A DNA stretch of 64,000 bases, from positions 32,653 to 96,652 of the forward strand of contig JALXBF010000183.1 of NCBI GenBank assembly GCA_026991575.1. The letters run 5' to 3'. The stretch comes from Planctomycetota bacterium (lineage in GTDB: Bacteria; Planctomycetota; Planctomycetia; JALXBF01). The translations under genes were made by a program, and so were the position numbers. Below, piece by piece: positions 55,442 to 64,000 of the stretch (positions within the stretch are counted from its first letter, which is position 1; each line of letters opens with the position of its first letter). The notes beneath the pieces were generated by a model that saw only the letters and a program-made list of their open reading frames with translations, was not told where the DNA came from and searched no databases.

Positions 55442-57142
55442 ATGGCAGCTTCCTGCCGGCTTGTGCCGTTCCTGTTCTACGCCGTCATCGTGCTACCGAC
55501 ACACGCGGCGGCTGCTGCTGTCGAGCAGCCCGGGCAGCTTGAGCAGCTTGTTCCCGACGACGCTCGGCTAGCTCTTGCCTTGCGCCGTCCGGCTGATCTG
55601 CTCGCGCGGGTCCAGGCTTATCTGGACCGCGTGGCCCCGGAAGTGAGGCGTCCGTTTTACCGCTGGCTGGAGGAGACGCTGGAGCGAATGCTCTGGCCTG
55701 TGCCGCTCAACGTCGCGTCCGAGAGCCAGGCTGTGATCTTCGGCTATGACGATACGGCACAGCCGTCGGTGCGCTCTGCCCATTGGGTGCTGCTGCTCAC
55801 CGAGGACGTTGACCCACTGGCTCGCGCCATTGCGGCCACCGCTGAACGGGCCGGCGTGGAGAACGGCGTTCTGGTGCTGCGCTTCGGGAATCACCGCCGG
55901 TATCTGGCGCGCGGGAACGGCTGCGTGGTGCTTGCCTCCGAGCGTGGCCGTCTGGAGAGCTTGCTGGCCAGGCTTGACCCGGAGGGGCCCGCACGGGCAG
56001 CCCCGGCGGACCATCGCCAACCGCCCACGCAAGAGGACGTGCCGGGGATCCTGGTGAGGGTTGACCTGAAAGAGTTCGTTGCCTTCGTCGGCGAGGTGGT
56101 CAAGCAGACTGTCGTGGCGCGAGGGGGGGCTGATGCCAACGATTTCCTGGCACTGCTCCAGTCTGCTACCACCCTGACGCTCTGGGCCGAGGTGACGGAC
56201 GCGTGGATCGACGTGGCGATGGCGATTCGGATCGAGCCTGACTCGCCGGCTGCCGCCTTGGCGGGCGAGCTGAACGGCGGAGCGGTCCCGGAGTTGTGGT
56301 TGCTTCCGCGTGGTGCCCAGACGTACATGACAGTGTTCCTGGGCAAGGGCATGGCGGCGGAGCTGTTCGGGCCGGCCGCGCTCAGCGGCGGTGCCGCTGG
56401 CGGGGTCATGGAGGAGGTGCTGGACGTGATTGAGGAACGGCTTCTGTCGCTGACCGTTCGTCGGGTTGCCGCCGCTTACTGGTACGACCCACGCGGCGAC
56501 GCACGGTTGTACTCGATCGTGGTCACCGACAGGCCGGAACAACTGGTCGAAACGCTCTTGGCCGGTTGGCGGATCGTGGCGAAGGACCAACCGACGCTCA
56601 CACGCCGCTTCATCAAGCGGATCGATGTGGCCAACGAGCAGTTCCCGCTCAACGGCATCAGATGGCGTGTGGTTAGGGTGGTTTGGGACTACGAGGCAAT
56701 GCGAGCGGCCGCCGGCGCGCAAGACGACCGGCTATCGACTATCACGAAGTTCCTGCTGGGAGAGACCATGTACGTGGCCTACGGCGTGGACGGTCAGCGG
56801 ATGCTGACCGCCGTCGCGACCGGGAGACCCGGTCTGGAGGCTCTGATTCGCCTGGCGGCCGTTCGGACCGTGCGCGGGGATGAGCAGATCCGGGCCACAC
56901 TCCAGCGGCTCGATGGACGGTTCGCCTACCTTCTCATCGCTGACCTTGATCAACTACTGGCCATTGCGCTCTTTTCCGGGGGCGAACGGCGCTCGTTGCC
57001 CTGGCGGCCGGCCTATGTGGGCTTCGGCATAAGCGGCTCAACCGAGGCTCTGGTCGTCCGCGGTTCGGTCCCCGCGGATGGTGTGCGGCTCCTGGCAGCC
57101 GTTGCCGCTGCGGCGGCCCGCGGGGCTGCAGCCGGTCGCTAG
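55442..57142 (+). CDS. Exported protein of unknown function (DUF3352-like layout), paralog of 51782..53539
   Basis: 'LEQLVPDDARLALALRRPADLLARVQAYLDRV'; C-terminal 'RPAYVGFGISGSTEALVVRGSVPADGVRLLAAVAAAAARG' resembles 'QPAYLGLSGRMVDATATVRLVLPAASITQVLQIGAAALGG' of the earlier ORF. Confidence 0.6.
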   Translation: MAASCRLVPFLFYAVIVLPTHAAAAAVEQPGQLEQLVPDDARLALALRRPADLLARVQAYLDRVAPEVRRPFYRWLEETLERMLWPVPLNVASESQAVIFGYDDTAQPSVRSAHWVLLLTEDVDPLARAIAATAERAGVENGVLVLRFGNHRRYLARGNGCVVLASERGRLESLLARLDPEGPARAAPADHRQPPTQEDVPGILVRVDLKEFVAFVGEVVKQTVVARGGADANDFLALLQSATTLTLWAEVTDAWIDVAMAIRIEPDSPAAALAGELNGGAVPELWLLPRGAQTYMTVFLGKGMAAELFGPAALSGGAAGGVMEEVLDVIEERLLSLTVRRVAAAYWYDPRGDARLYSIVVTDRPEQLVETLLAGWRIVAKDQPTLTRRFIKRIDVANEQFPLNGIRWRVVRVVWDYEAMRAAAGAQDDRLSTITKFLLGETMYVAYGVDGQRMLTAVATGRPGLEALIRLAAVRTVRGDEQIRATLQRLDGRFAYLLIADLDQLLAIALFSGGERRSLPWRPAYVGFGISGSTEALVVRGSVPADGVRLLAAVAAAAARGAAAGR

Positions 57143-57334
57143 AGAATGCCGACAAGGATTAGGAGCGGGCAGCGCGCGGTGCCGCGCGGACCCCATGCGA
57201 CCGGGCCGGTAGCCTGGCGGGCGTGCAGGCCGTGTGGGTGAGCGTTCGGACGCAACGGTGTTTGACGTTGCCCGCGGCCAGCCCGTAGGATGCTGACGAA
57301 GGGTCGCCTGGGGTGTGTTACACCGTCAGAGTCA

Positions 57335-57730
57335 ATGAATCGCCTGGCTGCTGCATTGCACAAGCTGGCCTTTCTGGGGGTCGCCTTCCTGCTGGTAGGT
57401 GATGCCTACTGGTGCCGGCTGGCCTCCGGCTGTGAGTTTGCCTGCAGTCAGTGCGAGCGGTCGTGCCGCGACTGTTCGGCTTGTCCCAACGGCTGCCGGT
57501 GTGACGAGCAGAGCGCGGACAGCTGTTTTTGCAAAGGCGCATCGGTAAGCTCTTCGGAAAACGGGCGGTCTCTGTCGGGGCGTGCCAGCCTTGTGGCGGC
57601 GCCGGCTGAGCTTGTCCGCTGGAACGGTCTGACTGATGCCGCGGCAACGTTGACGGTGGAGCACCGCCTGTCGGCGACCGGGACCGATGGACGGGTGCTT
57701 CGCCTATTGATGCAGTCCCTTCTGAACTAG
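57335..57730 (+). CDS. Small Cys-rich exported protein upstream of RND efflux genes
   Basis: 'MNRLAAALHKLAFLGVAFLLVGDAYWCRLASGCEFACSQCERSCRDCSACPNGCRCDEQSADSCFCKG'; ORF begins at 57290, ATG at 57335. Confidence 0.55.
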   Translation: MNRLAAALHKLAFLGVAFLLVGDAYWCRLASGCEFACSQCERSCRDCSACPNGCRCDEQSADSCFCKGASVSSSENGRSLSGRASLVAAPAELVRWNGLTDAAATLTVEHRLSATGTDGRVLRLLMQSLLN

Positions 57731-57850
57731 TCTCTCGTCATCGTTCCCGCCGTTCAGCACGCTCTGTCTCGGTGTGCCTTTTTCTGACCCAAGACCGGTG
57801 TGCGTGCTTCAAGCGTGCGCGTCTCGGGCGGTTTCCGGAGTTATTCAGCC

Positions 57851-59383
57851 ATGAAGTTTCCTGTTGGCATGCAAGGCAGTGACCGTCGCCGTCAGGCCTT
57901 CTCGTACGTCGTGGTTGCCGTGGCGGCGGTGTTGGTTGGCACGGTAGCCGGTGGTTTGGCCGTGTCGTGGTATCGATCATCACGTGCTGCCGCAGGTGGG
58001 GCAGGGCCGGCTGTGCATGCCGGTGAAGAGGAGCACGGCCATGACCATGAAGAAGGCGAAGAGGGGGTGGTCTTGTACCCTGAGAGTCGCTGGCCTGCGG
58101 CCGGGATCCGGGTCCAGAAGGTAAGTCGCGGCCCGCTTCGGATGAGTAAGTGGGTGACCGGAAAGCTGGTCCTGAACCAGGACCGGGTGGCGCACATCAG
58201 CCCGTTGGTTGAGGGGATCGTGCGCGAGGTGCTGGTCGACTTTGGCGAGCGGGTACAGGCTGGCCAGGTGCTGGCGGTCGTGGACAGCAAGGAGGTTGGT
58301 GATGCGAAGCTGGAGTTGGTGCGTAGCCGGCTGAGCGTCCGGGTTGCCCAGGTCGAATACGACTGGGATACCACCGTTCAACGTAACGTCAAGGCACTCA
58401 TCGCCGCTCTCCGCCAGGGGGTGCCGATCGACGAGATCGAGACCCGGTTCCAAGGGCTTGCAATCGGTACGTACCGTGCCCAGCTTGTTTCCGCGTATGC
58501 TCGCCTGCACCGCGCCCGAGCCGATTATGAGCGGCTGAAGGCGTTGACTGCGAAAGGCATCACGCGGGAAGCCGACCTGATCCGCGCGAAGGCCGAGTAT
58601 GACGCTGCGCGCGCGTCCCTTGCCGCGTGGCTGGAGCAGATCGAGTTCACGGCCACCCAGGAGCAGATCCGATCGCAGATGCAGGTCGAACAGGCGGACA
58701 CTCAACAGCGCGTGGCTGAAGCATCGCTGTACATCCTCGGTTACAGCCGGGATGAAGTCCAACAGATGGAGCCCCTGTCGGAGTACCAGAAGATCTCGCA
58801 CTACCCGGTGCGTGCCGCGTTCGCCGGCACGATCATCAGCAAAGATGCCATGCTCGGGGAACGCGTTGGCCCGGGCAAGCAGATGTTCACCCTGGCGGAC
58901 CTGTCCACGATCTGGCTTCAGGTTGACATTTACGAGCAGGACATCGGTTTGATCCGTGACTACGAAGGTCGCAAGGTGCGCTTCCGTACCGCGGCGTTTC
59001 CGGGACAGGAGTTCGTGGGCACAGTCTTCTACACCGGCGACATTGTCGATCCGGAGACGCGCACGGTGCGGATGATGGCTACTGTCGCGAACGCGGATCG
59101 GATGCTTAAGCCGGGAATGTTCGTGGAGGTCGCCCTGGAGCGCGTCGTGAGCAGCGTGCTGCAGATCCCGGCCTCGGCGTTGGCCGAACATGCCGGCGAG
59201 CAGTTCGTGTTTATCTACCAAGGAGCCGGTCGGTTCGAGAAGCGACCAGTCCGTGTGGGACGGAAGACGGAGACTGCCGTGGAGATCCTGGACGGCGTCC
59301 GTGAAGGTGAGCCGATCGCAGTCAGTGGCGTCCTTGCGTTGAAGACCGAGCTTGTGGGCGTCGAGGCTGAGCACGGCCACTAG
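57851..59383 (+). CDS. RND efflux periplasmic adaptor (CusB/CzcB family)
   Basis: TM anchor, His/acidic 'EEEHGHDHEEGEE', 'VAHISPLVEGIVREVLVDFGERVQAGQVLAVVDSKEVGDAKLEL', 'DLSTIWLQVDIYEQDIGLI'. Confidence 0.92.
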   Translation: MKFPVGMQGSDRRRQAFSYVVVAVAAVLVGTVAGGLAVSWYRSSRAAAGGAGPAVHAGEEEHGHDHEEGEEGVVLYPESRWPAAGIRVQKVSRGPLRMSKWVTGKLVLNQDRVAHISPLVEGIVREVLVDFGERVQAGQVLAVVDSKEVGDAKLELVRSRLSVRVAQVEYDWDTTVQRNVKALIAALRQGVPIDEIETRFQGLAIGTYRAQLVSAYARLHRARADYERLKALTAKGITREADLIRAKAEYDAARASLAAWLEQIEFTATQEQIRSQMQVEQADTQQRVAEASLYILGYSRDEVQQMEPLSEYQKISHYPVRAAFAGTIISKDAMLGERVGPGKQMFTLADLSTIWLQVDIYEQDIGLIRDYEGRKVRFRTAAFPGQEFVGTVFYTGDIVDPETRTVRMMATVANADRMLKPGMFVEVALERVVSSVLQIPASALAEHAGEQFVFIYQGAGRFEKRPVRVGRKTETAVEILDGVREGEPIAVSGVLALKTELVGVEAEHGH

Positions 59384-59447
59384 AGGAGGCCACCGCCGAG
59401 GCGTTCTTCCGGCAGGCAGAGAGCACAGAAAGCGGGGTGAGGCTGCC

Positions 59448-62400
59448 GTGATCAACCATGTGATCGACGCCGCACTGAACAATCGCTTCGTCGTCCTGCT
59501 GGTGACGTTCATTCTGATCGGCATCGGCGTTCATTCGCTGACCACGTTGCCGATCGGTGCGGTACCCGACATCACCAATGTCCAGGTCCAGATTCTGACC
59601 AATGCACCGGGGCTGGCGCCCGAAGAGGTCGAGCAGCTGGTGACGTTTCCGGTTGAGGCGGCGATGAGCGGCGTGCCGCGCGTGCAGGAGATCCGCTCCG
59701 TTACCCGCTTCGGCCTGTCGGCCGTGACGGTCATCTTCGAAGAAGGCACGGACATCTACTGGGCACGGCAGATGGTCATGGAGCGGTTGCCGGAGGCACG
59801 TGCGGCGATCCCGGAAGGATTTGGTGAGCCGGAGATGGGGCCGATTGCTACCGGTCTGGGCGAGATCTATCAGTTCTCGGTTGAGAACGACGACGACCCG
59901 AGCACACCCGAATACAGCCTGATGGACCTGCGGACCATCCTGGACTGGGACATCGCTTTCAAGCTGCGCAGCGTGCCGGGGGTGGTGGAGGTCAACACCT
60001 GGGGAGGATTACTGAAGACGTACGAGGTGGCGATCGACCCGAACCGAATGATCAACTACGGCATCTCGCTAGGGCAGGTGCTTGAGGCACTTCGCCGCAA
60101 CAATGCCAATGCCGGTGGCGGCTACATCGTGCACCATGGTGAGCAGAGGATCATTCGCGGTGAGGGGTTGATTAGCAGCCTGGACGACGTTGCCGACATC
60201 GTGCTCGACGCTCGCGAGGACGGTACACCCATCCGCATCCGCGACATTGCTGATGTGCGCTTCGCGCCGATGATCCGCCAGGGGGCGGTCACCCGTGATG
60301 CCCAGGGGGAGACCGTTATCGGCATCGTCTACATGCTCATGGGCGAAAACGACCTGGCCGTGGTCCAGCGGGTAAAGCAGAAGGTGGAAGAGATCCAGAA
60401 ATCGCTCCCGCCCGGCGTGGTCATCAAGCCGTTCTATGACCGAACGGACCTGGTGCACCGAACGATCGAGACGGTCGAAGAGAACATCACGACCGGCGCC
60501 GTCCTGGTCATCATGATGCTGTTGCTACTGGTCGGCAACCTGCGCGCCGGGCTGATCGTCGCCGCCTCCATCCCGCTGTCTGCTCTGGTCATGGTCACCG
60601 CGATGAAGGCGGCCGGCGTGTCGGCGAACCTGATGAGCCTGGGAGCGATCGACTTCGGCATCATCGTCGACGGCGCGGTCGTCATGGTCGAGAATGCCAT
60701 GCGACACGCCGCCCTCTACCTGCGCCGGAATCCGGGCGAGCGCAAGGTGCCACTGGCCGTTTTCCGGGAGGCAGGACACGAGGTCGGGCGCCCGATCCTG
60801 TTCGCAGGGCTGATCGTCATTATCGTCTTCTTGCCGATTTTCAGCCTTCGGGGCATCGAGGGCAAGATGTTTCGCCCGATGGCGTTCAGCTTCTCGGCAG
60901 CTCTGATCGGGGCACTCATCCTGGCCGTAACCGTGATGCCCGTGATGGCGTCGTTGTTCCTGGCCCGCCGGATCAGCCAGCGCGAAACCTACCTGGTGCG
61001 AGGAATCAAGGCAGGGTACGCACCGCTTCTGCGCTGGGCACTGCGGCATCCGTTGCCGGTGACCGGCACGGCAGCCGTGGCGTTCGCCGCCAGTGTTGTC
61101 CTGGCCCTGGGCCTGGGGGCAACGTTCATCCCGGAGTTGGACGAAGGCGATATCGCCATGCAAGCCTGGCGCATGCCCAGCGTATCGTTGGAGCAGTCGA
61201 TCGAAAGCACCACGCAGATCGAGCGGGTCCTGACGAAGTTTCCCGAAGTCGTCACTGTCGTTTCCAAGACGGGCCGTGCTGAGCTGGCGACCGACCCGAT
61301 GGGCGTCGAGATCTCGGACATCTTCATCATTCTCGAGCGCGAGGAGACGCTGCCACCGCTGAAGTGGCCGCTGGCCTGGCTGGGCCTTGTCGAGTACCCG
61401 CCCGACAAGTGGATTACCGAGAACAGCCCGGAGAACATCTACCAGGTGCTCAGGGCTGTGCACATGGATCTGGTCGAGAAGGAATCGCTGAGCCCTGAGG
61501 AGGAGCAGGCGCTGCGGCAGCAGGCGGAGGAGATCTACCGGGACATGGAAGCGGCGAACCTGGAATTCGAAAAGGAGCGGCTCATCTTCGTGATGGACCG
61601 CGTGCTGCGCCAGTACGTGCCGGCTAACACATTCAGCTACACACAACCGATCGAGCTCCGCTTTCAGGAGCTGATCGCCGGTGTCCGCTCCGATATCGGC
61701 ATCAGCCTGTACGGACCCGATCTCGATGTGCTCAAGCAGAAGGGCGAGGAGATTGCGGCTGTGCTCCGAACCATCCCGGGCGCTGCCGACGTGAGGCCAC
61801 AGGAAATCGCAGGTCTGCCCAACGTGCGGATCAAGATCGATCGCCGTGCCATTGCTCGGTATGGTGTCAACGCAGGCGATGTGCTGGACGTGATCAACGC
61901 GTTGCGCGGCGTTATTGTAGGCCAGGTCCTGGAAGGGCAACCACGGTTCTTCCTTCAGGTGCGATACGCCCCCAAGTGGCGCGAGAACCTCTACGCGCTG
62001 GAGTCGCTGAAGGTGGCCGATCCTCTGGGCCGGCAGATCCCCTTGTCCCAGCTAGCGGCGATTCAGGTCGAAGAGGGGCCGACGATGATCACACGCGAAG
62101 CGATTTCCCGTCGCTTGCTTATCGAAGCGAACGTGCGGGGCCGTGACCTGGCAAGCTTCGTGGCCGAGGCTCAGCGCGCCATTGAGGAAAAGGTCGACTT
62201 GCCCCCCGGCTACTACCTCACATGGGGTGGCCAGTTCAAGAACCTGCAGGAGGCCACTGCCCGTCTGGTTATCGCCGTGCCCGTAGCGCTGTTCCTGATT
62301 TTCGCGCTGCTCTATCTGACGTTCGGTTCACTCCGGCTGACGGCACTCATCTACCTCAACGTCCCGATTGCCGCCACGGGCGGCATCCTCGCACTGTGGC

Positions 62401-62750
62401 TACGCGGCATGCCGTTTTCGATTTCTGCGGGCGTCGGGTTCATCGCTCTGTTCGGCATCGCCGTGATGAATGGCGTGGTGCTGGTCGAGCACATTCGTGA
62501 GTTGCGACGACGCGGCATGTCTACTGAGGAAGCGGTCTACCAGGGGGCTCTGGATCGGCTTCGTCCTGTGCTGATGACGGCCACGACCGACGCTTTGGGC
62601 TTCCTGCCCATGGCGATCTCGGTCAGTGCCGGCGCTGAAGTGCAGCGGCCGCTGGCGACCGTGGTCATCGGAGGCGTGATCACCAGCAGCATGCTGACGC
62701 TTATCGTGCTGCCGTCGATCTACCGCTGGTTCGAGCCCCGGTCCTCGTAG
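59448..62750 (+). CDS. Heavy-metal efflux RND transporter permease (CusA/CzcA family)
   Basis: 'LPIGAVPDITNVQVQILTNAPGLAPEEVEQLVTFPVEAAMSGVPRVQEIRSVTRFGLSAVTVIFEEGTDIYWARQMV'; 'SLGAIDFGIIVDGAVVMVENAMRH'; 'GIAVMNGVVLVEHIREL'. GTG start at 59448. Confidence 0.95.
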   Translation: MINHVIDAALNNRFVVLLVTFILIGIGVHSLTTLPIGAVPDITNVQVQILTNAPGLAPEEVEQLVTFPVEAAMSGVPRVQEIRSVTRFGLSAVTVIFEEGTDIYWARQMVMERLPEARAAIPEGFGEPEMGPIATGLGEIYQFSVENDDDPSTPEYSLMDLRTILDWDIAFKLRSVPGVVEVNTWGGLLKTYEVAIDPNRMINYGISLGQVLEALRRNNANAGGGYIVHHGEQRIIRGEGLISSLDDVADIVLDAREDGTPIRIRDIADVRFAPMIRQGAVTRDAQGETVIGIVYMLMGENDLAVVQRVKQKVEEIQKSLPPGVVIKPFYDRTDLVHRTIETVEENITTGAVLVIMMLLLLVGNLRAGLIVAASIPLSALVMVTAMKAAGVSANLMSLGAIDFGIIVDGAVVMVENAMRHAALYLRRNPGERKVPLAVFREAGHEVGRPILFAGLIVIIVFLPIFSLRGIEGKMFRPMAFSFSAALIGALILAVTVMPVMASLFLARRISQRETYLVRGIKAGYAPLLRWALRHPLPVTGTAAVAFAASVVLALGLGATFIPELDEGDIAMQAWRMPSVSLEQSIESTTQIERVLTKFPEVVTVVSKTGRAELATDPMGVEISDIFIILEREETLPPLKWPLAWLGLVEYPPDKWITENSPENIYQVLRAVHMDLVEKESLSPEEEQALRQQAEEIYRDMEAANLEFEKERLIFVMDRVLRQYVPANTFSYTQPIELRFQELIAGVRSDIGISLYGPDLDVLKQKGEEIAAVLRTIPGAADVRPQEIAGLPNVRIKIDRRAIARYGVNAGDVLDVINALRGVIVGQVLEGQPRFFLQVRYAPKWRENLYALESLKVADPLGRQIPLSQLAAIQVEEGPTMITREAISRRLLIEANVRGRDLASFVAEAQRAIEEKVDLPPGYYLTWGGQFKNLQEATARLVIAVPVALFLIFALLYLTFGSLRLTALIYLNVPIAATGGILALWLRGMPFSISAGVGFIALFGIAVMNGVVLVEHIRELRRRGMSTEEAVYQGALDRLRPVLMTATTDALGFLPMAISVSAGAEVQRPLATVVIGGVITSSMLTLIVLPSIYRWFEPRSS

Positions 62751-62818
62751 CCACCCAAGACGAAGGGGGGCAGCGGCTCAACGGGAAACCGGTCGTCGTC
62801 CCGGGCAAGTGGGCCACA

Positions 62819-64000
62819 TCACGCCATGGCCTGCGGTGGCTGCGTCGCAAGCTGCTCGATCGTTTCAGCAGCGGCCCGGTAGGCTTGGGCCACGCAGTCG
62901 TTGACGGAAACACCGTCCAGAAAGTTTCCCAAGCAGCGGATGCCCCGGTAGCGCGCCAGCACCGTTCGGAGCTTCGCGATGCGTTCCAGATGGCCCGGCT
63001 CGGGAATCGGAATCGCCCGCTGCCAGCGGATGATCTTCTGAAAACACGGCGTCGCGCGCACGCCCATGGCACGCTGCAACTCATCGAGCACGGTGGTTAC
63101 GATGGTCCGGTCGTCGGCCTGTACCAGCTCAGGCCGTTCCAGCCCACCGACCATGGCACGCAGCAGCACGTGGCCCTCGGGCGCCCGGCCGGGGAAGACC
63201 GTCGAACTCCACAGGACCCCCAACACGCCGCGACGATAGCGACTGGGGACCAGGAATCCGAAGCCTCGCAACGGATGGGCGAACTCGTCACGGCGAAATC
63301 CAACCGCGACAACCGCCAGAGGCACAAAGCGGATGGCTGCCAACAGGCGCCCTGCGTCCATATCAAAGGTTTGTAGCAGATTTGCCTGACCGTGCGCGTC
63401 GAGCGCCAACACCAGCTGGTCACTTCGCCACACCTTGCCGTTCTCCGCAACGGCCACCCATTGTCCGTCCATAAATCCCAGCTGACTGATCCGTACTCCC
63501 GTCTGCACGCTATCCCCTAGACGCTGCGCAAGAGCCTCGGTGAGTGTCCCCATCCCGGAGCGGAAACTCCACAGACCCCGCCGCGGAAACTGCTCCGGCA
63601 GTGCCTGCTCGTATGGTTCCGGCTCGCGCCGCCTCAACCCCGACCGCACCAGACCCAACAGCACCGAGCCGTACTGCTGCTCCCAGTGCCAGAGCTGACC
63701 GAATGCAGCACGTACGGAGACCTGTTCTGGAGCAACCCCGTAGATGCCGGCACAAGCAGCATCGATTACGATTTCCGTTACCTCCGCGCCGAAACGGCGC
63801 GTTGCCCAGGCCTTGAGCGTCGGGTCGTCGTTAGCCGGCCAACGAGGAACGAGCGGCTCCCTGAGCAACCGTGCTTTCGCAGACCAACTTAGCAGCGAGC
63901 TGCGCGCGAACTGGATGAGCCCCAACGGCAAGGGTTTCAGCACGCCATCGCGATAGATGTACCGCCATCGAGCCTCCGGAGCAGCTCGGACAAGCTGATC
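62819..64000 (-). CDS. Protoporphyrinogen oxidase (PPOX-type flavoprotein), partial; N-terminus beyond window
   Basis: Frame stays open to 64000 (...RWRYIYRDGVLKPLPLGLIQF...). 'GIYGVAPEQVSVRAAFGQLWHWEQQYGSVLLGLVRSG', 'LWSFRSGMGTLTEALAQRL', 'GIRCLGNFLDGVSVNDCVAQAY' (PPOX C-terminal pattern). Confidence 0.85.
   Translation of the reverse strand, partial: DQLVRAAPEARWRYIYRDGVLKPLPLGLIQFARSSLLSWSAKARLLREPLVPRWPANDDPTLKAWATRRFGAEVTEIVIDAACAGIYGVAPEQVSVRAAFGQLWHWEQQYGSVLLGLVRSGLRRREPEPYEQALPEQFPRRGLWSFRSGMGTLTEALAQRLGDSVQTGVRISQLGFMDGQWVAVAENGKVWRSDQLVLALDAHGQANLLQTFDMDAGRLLAAIRFVPLAVVAVGFRRDEFAHPLRGFGFLVPSRYRRGVLGVLWSSTVFPGRAPEGHVLLRAMVGGLERPELVQADDRTIVTTVLDELQRAMGVRATPCFQKIIRWQRAIPIPEPGHLERIAKLRTVLARYRGIRCLGNFLDGVSVNDCVAQAYRAAAETIEQLATQPPQAMA

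Noticed and set aside
57980-59524. 514-aa minus-strand ORF
   Set aside because: Mirror of the CusB/CzcB coding region; spurious antisense ORF.
60525-61940. 471-aa minus-strand ORF
   Set aside because: Antisense within the CusA/CzcA gene; spurious.

Overview
GC-rich bacterial chromosome window, gene-dense on both strands. It is most likely from a (possibly thermophilic) planctomycete: three large exported proteins carry a planctomycete-type N-terminal LEPR-XLL-like motif (LEQLEERVLLA, VERLEERCVLS, VENLEGRVLLS), and there is a sulfatase. I support about 40 protein-coding genes, one tRNA-Phe(GAA) and three good rho-independent terminators. Recognisable content: a murC-murB-ddl cluster followed by a PLP enzyme and an ftsQ-like gene; hsp20-lon; a rhomboid protease with an SDH/Clp-fold protease; an NtrC-type two-component pair next to three tandem hsp20 genes; a fatty-acid desaturase; giant surface proteins; a sulfatase; Maf and M28 proteins; a GntR-ABC transporter operon; Fe/Mn superoxide dismutase; a CusB/CusA-type RND efflux system; and a partial protoporphyrinogen oxidase at the right edge. 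The most interesting observations are: (1) the first ORF, at the window edge, looks like a Lon-type (S16-like) Ser/Lys protease domain fused to a CARF-like cyclic-oligonucleotide sensor domain, a candidate signalling-activated protease; (2) a consensus-perfect sigma-54 promoter (CTGGCACGCACGTTGCA) with upstream dyad elements precedes the tandem hsp20 array, which lies beside a sigma-54 activator, a sensorless kinase and a degenerate receiver protein. No rRNA, CRISPR array, transposase or prophage was seen. All domain calls were made by eye from motifs, without database searches.
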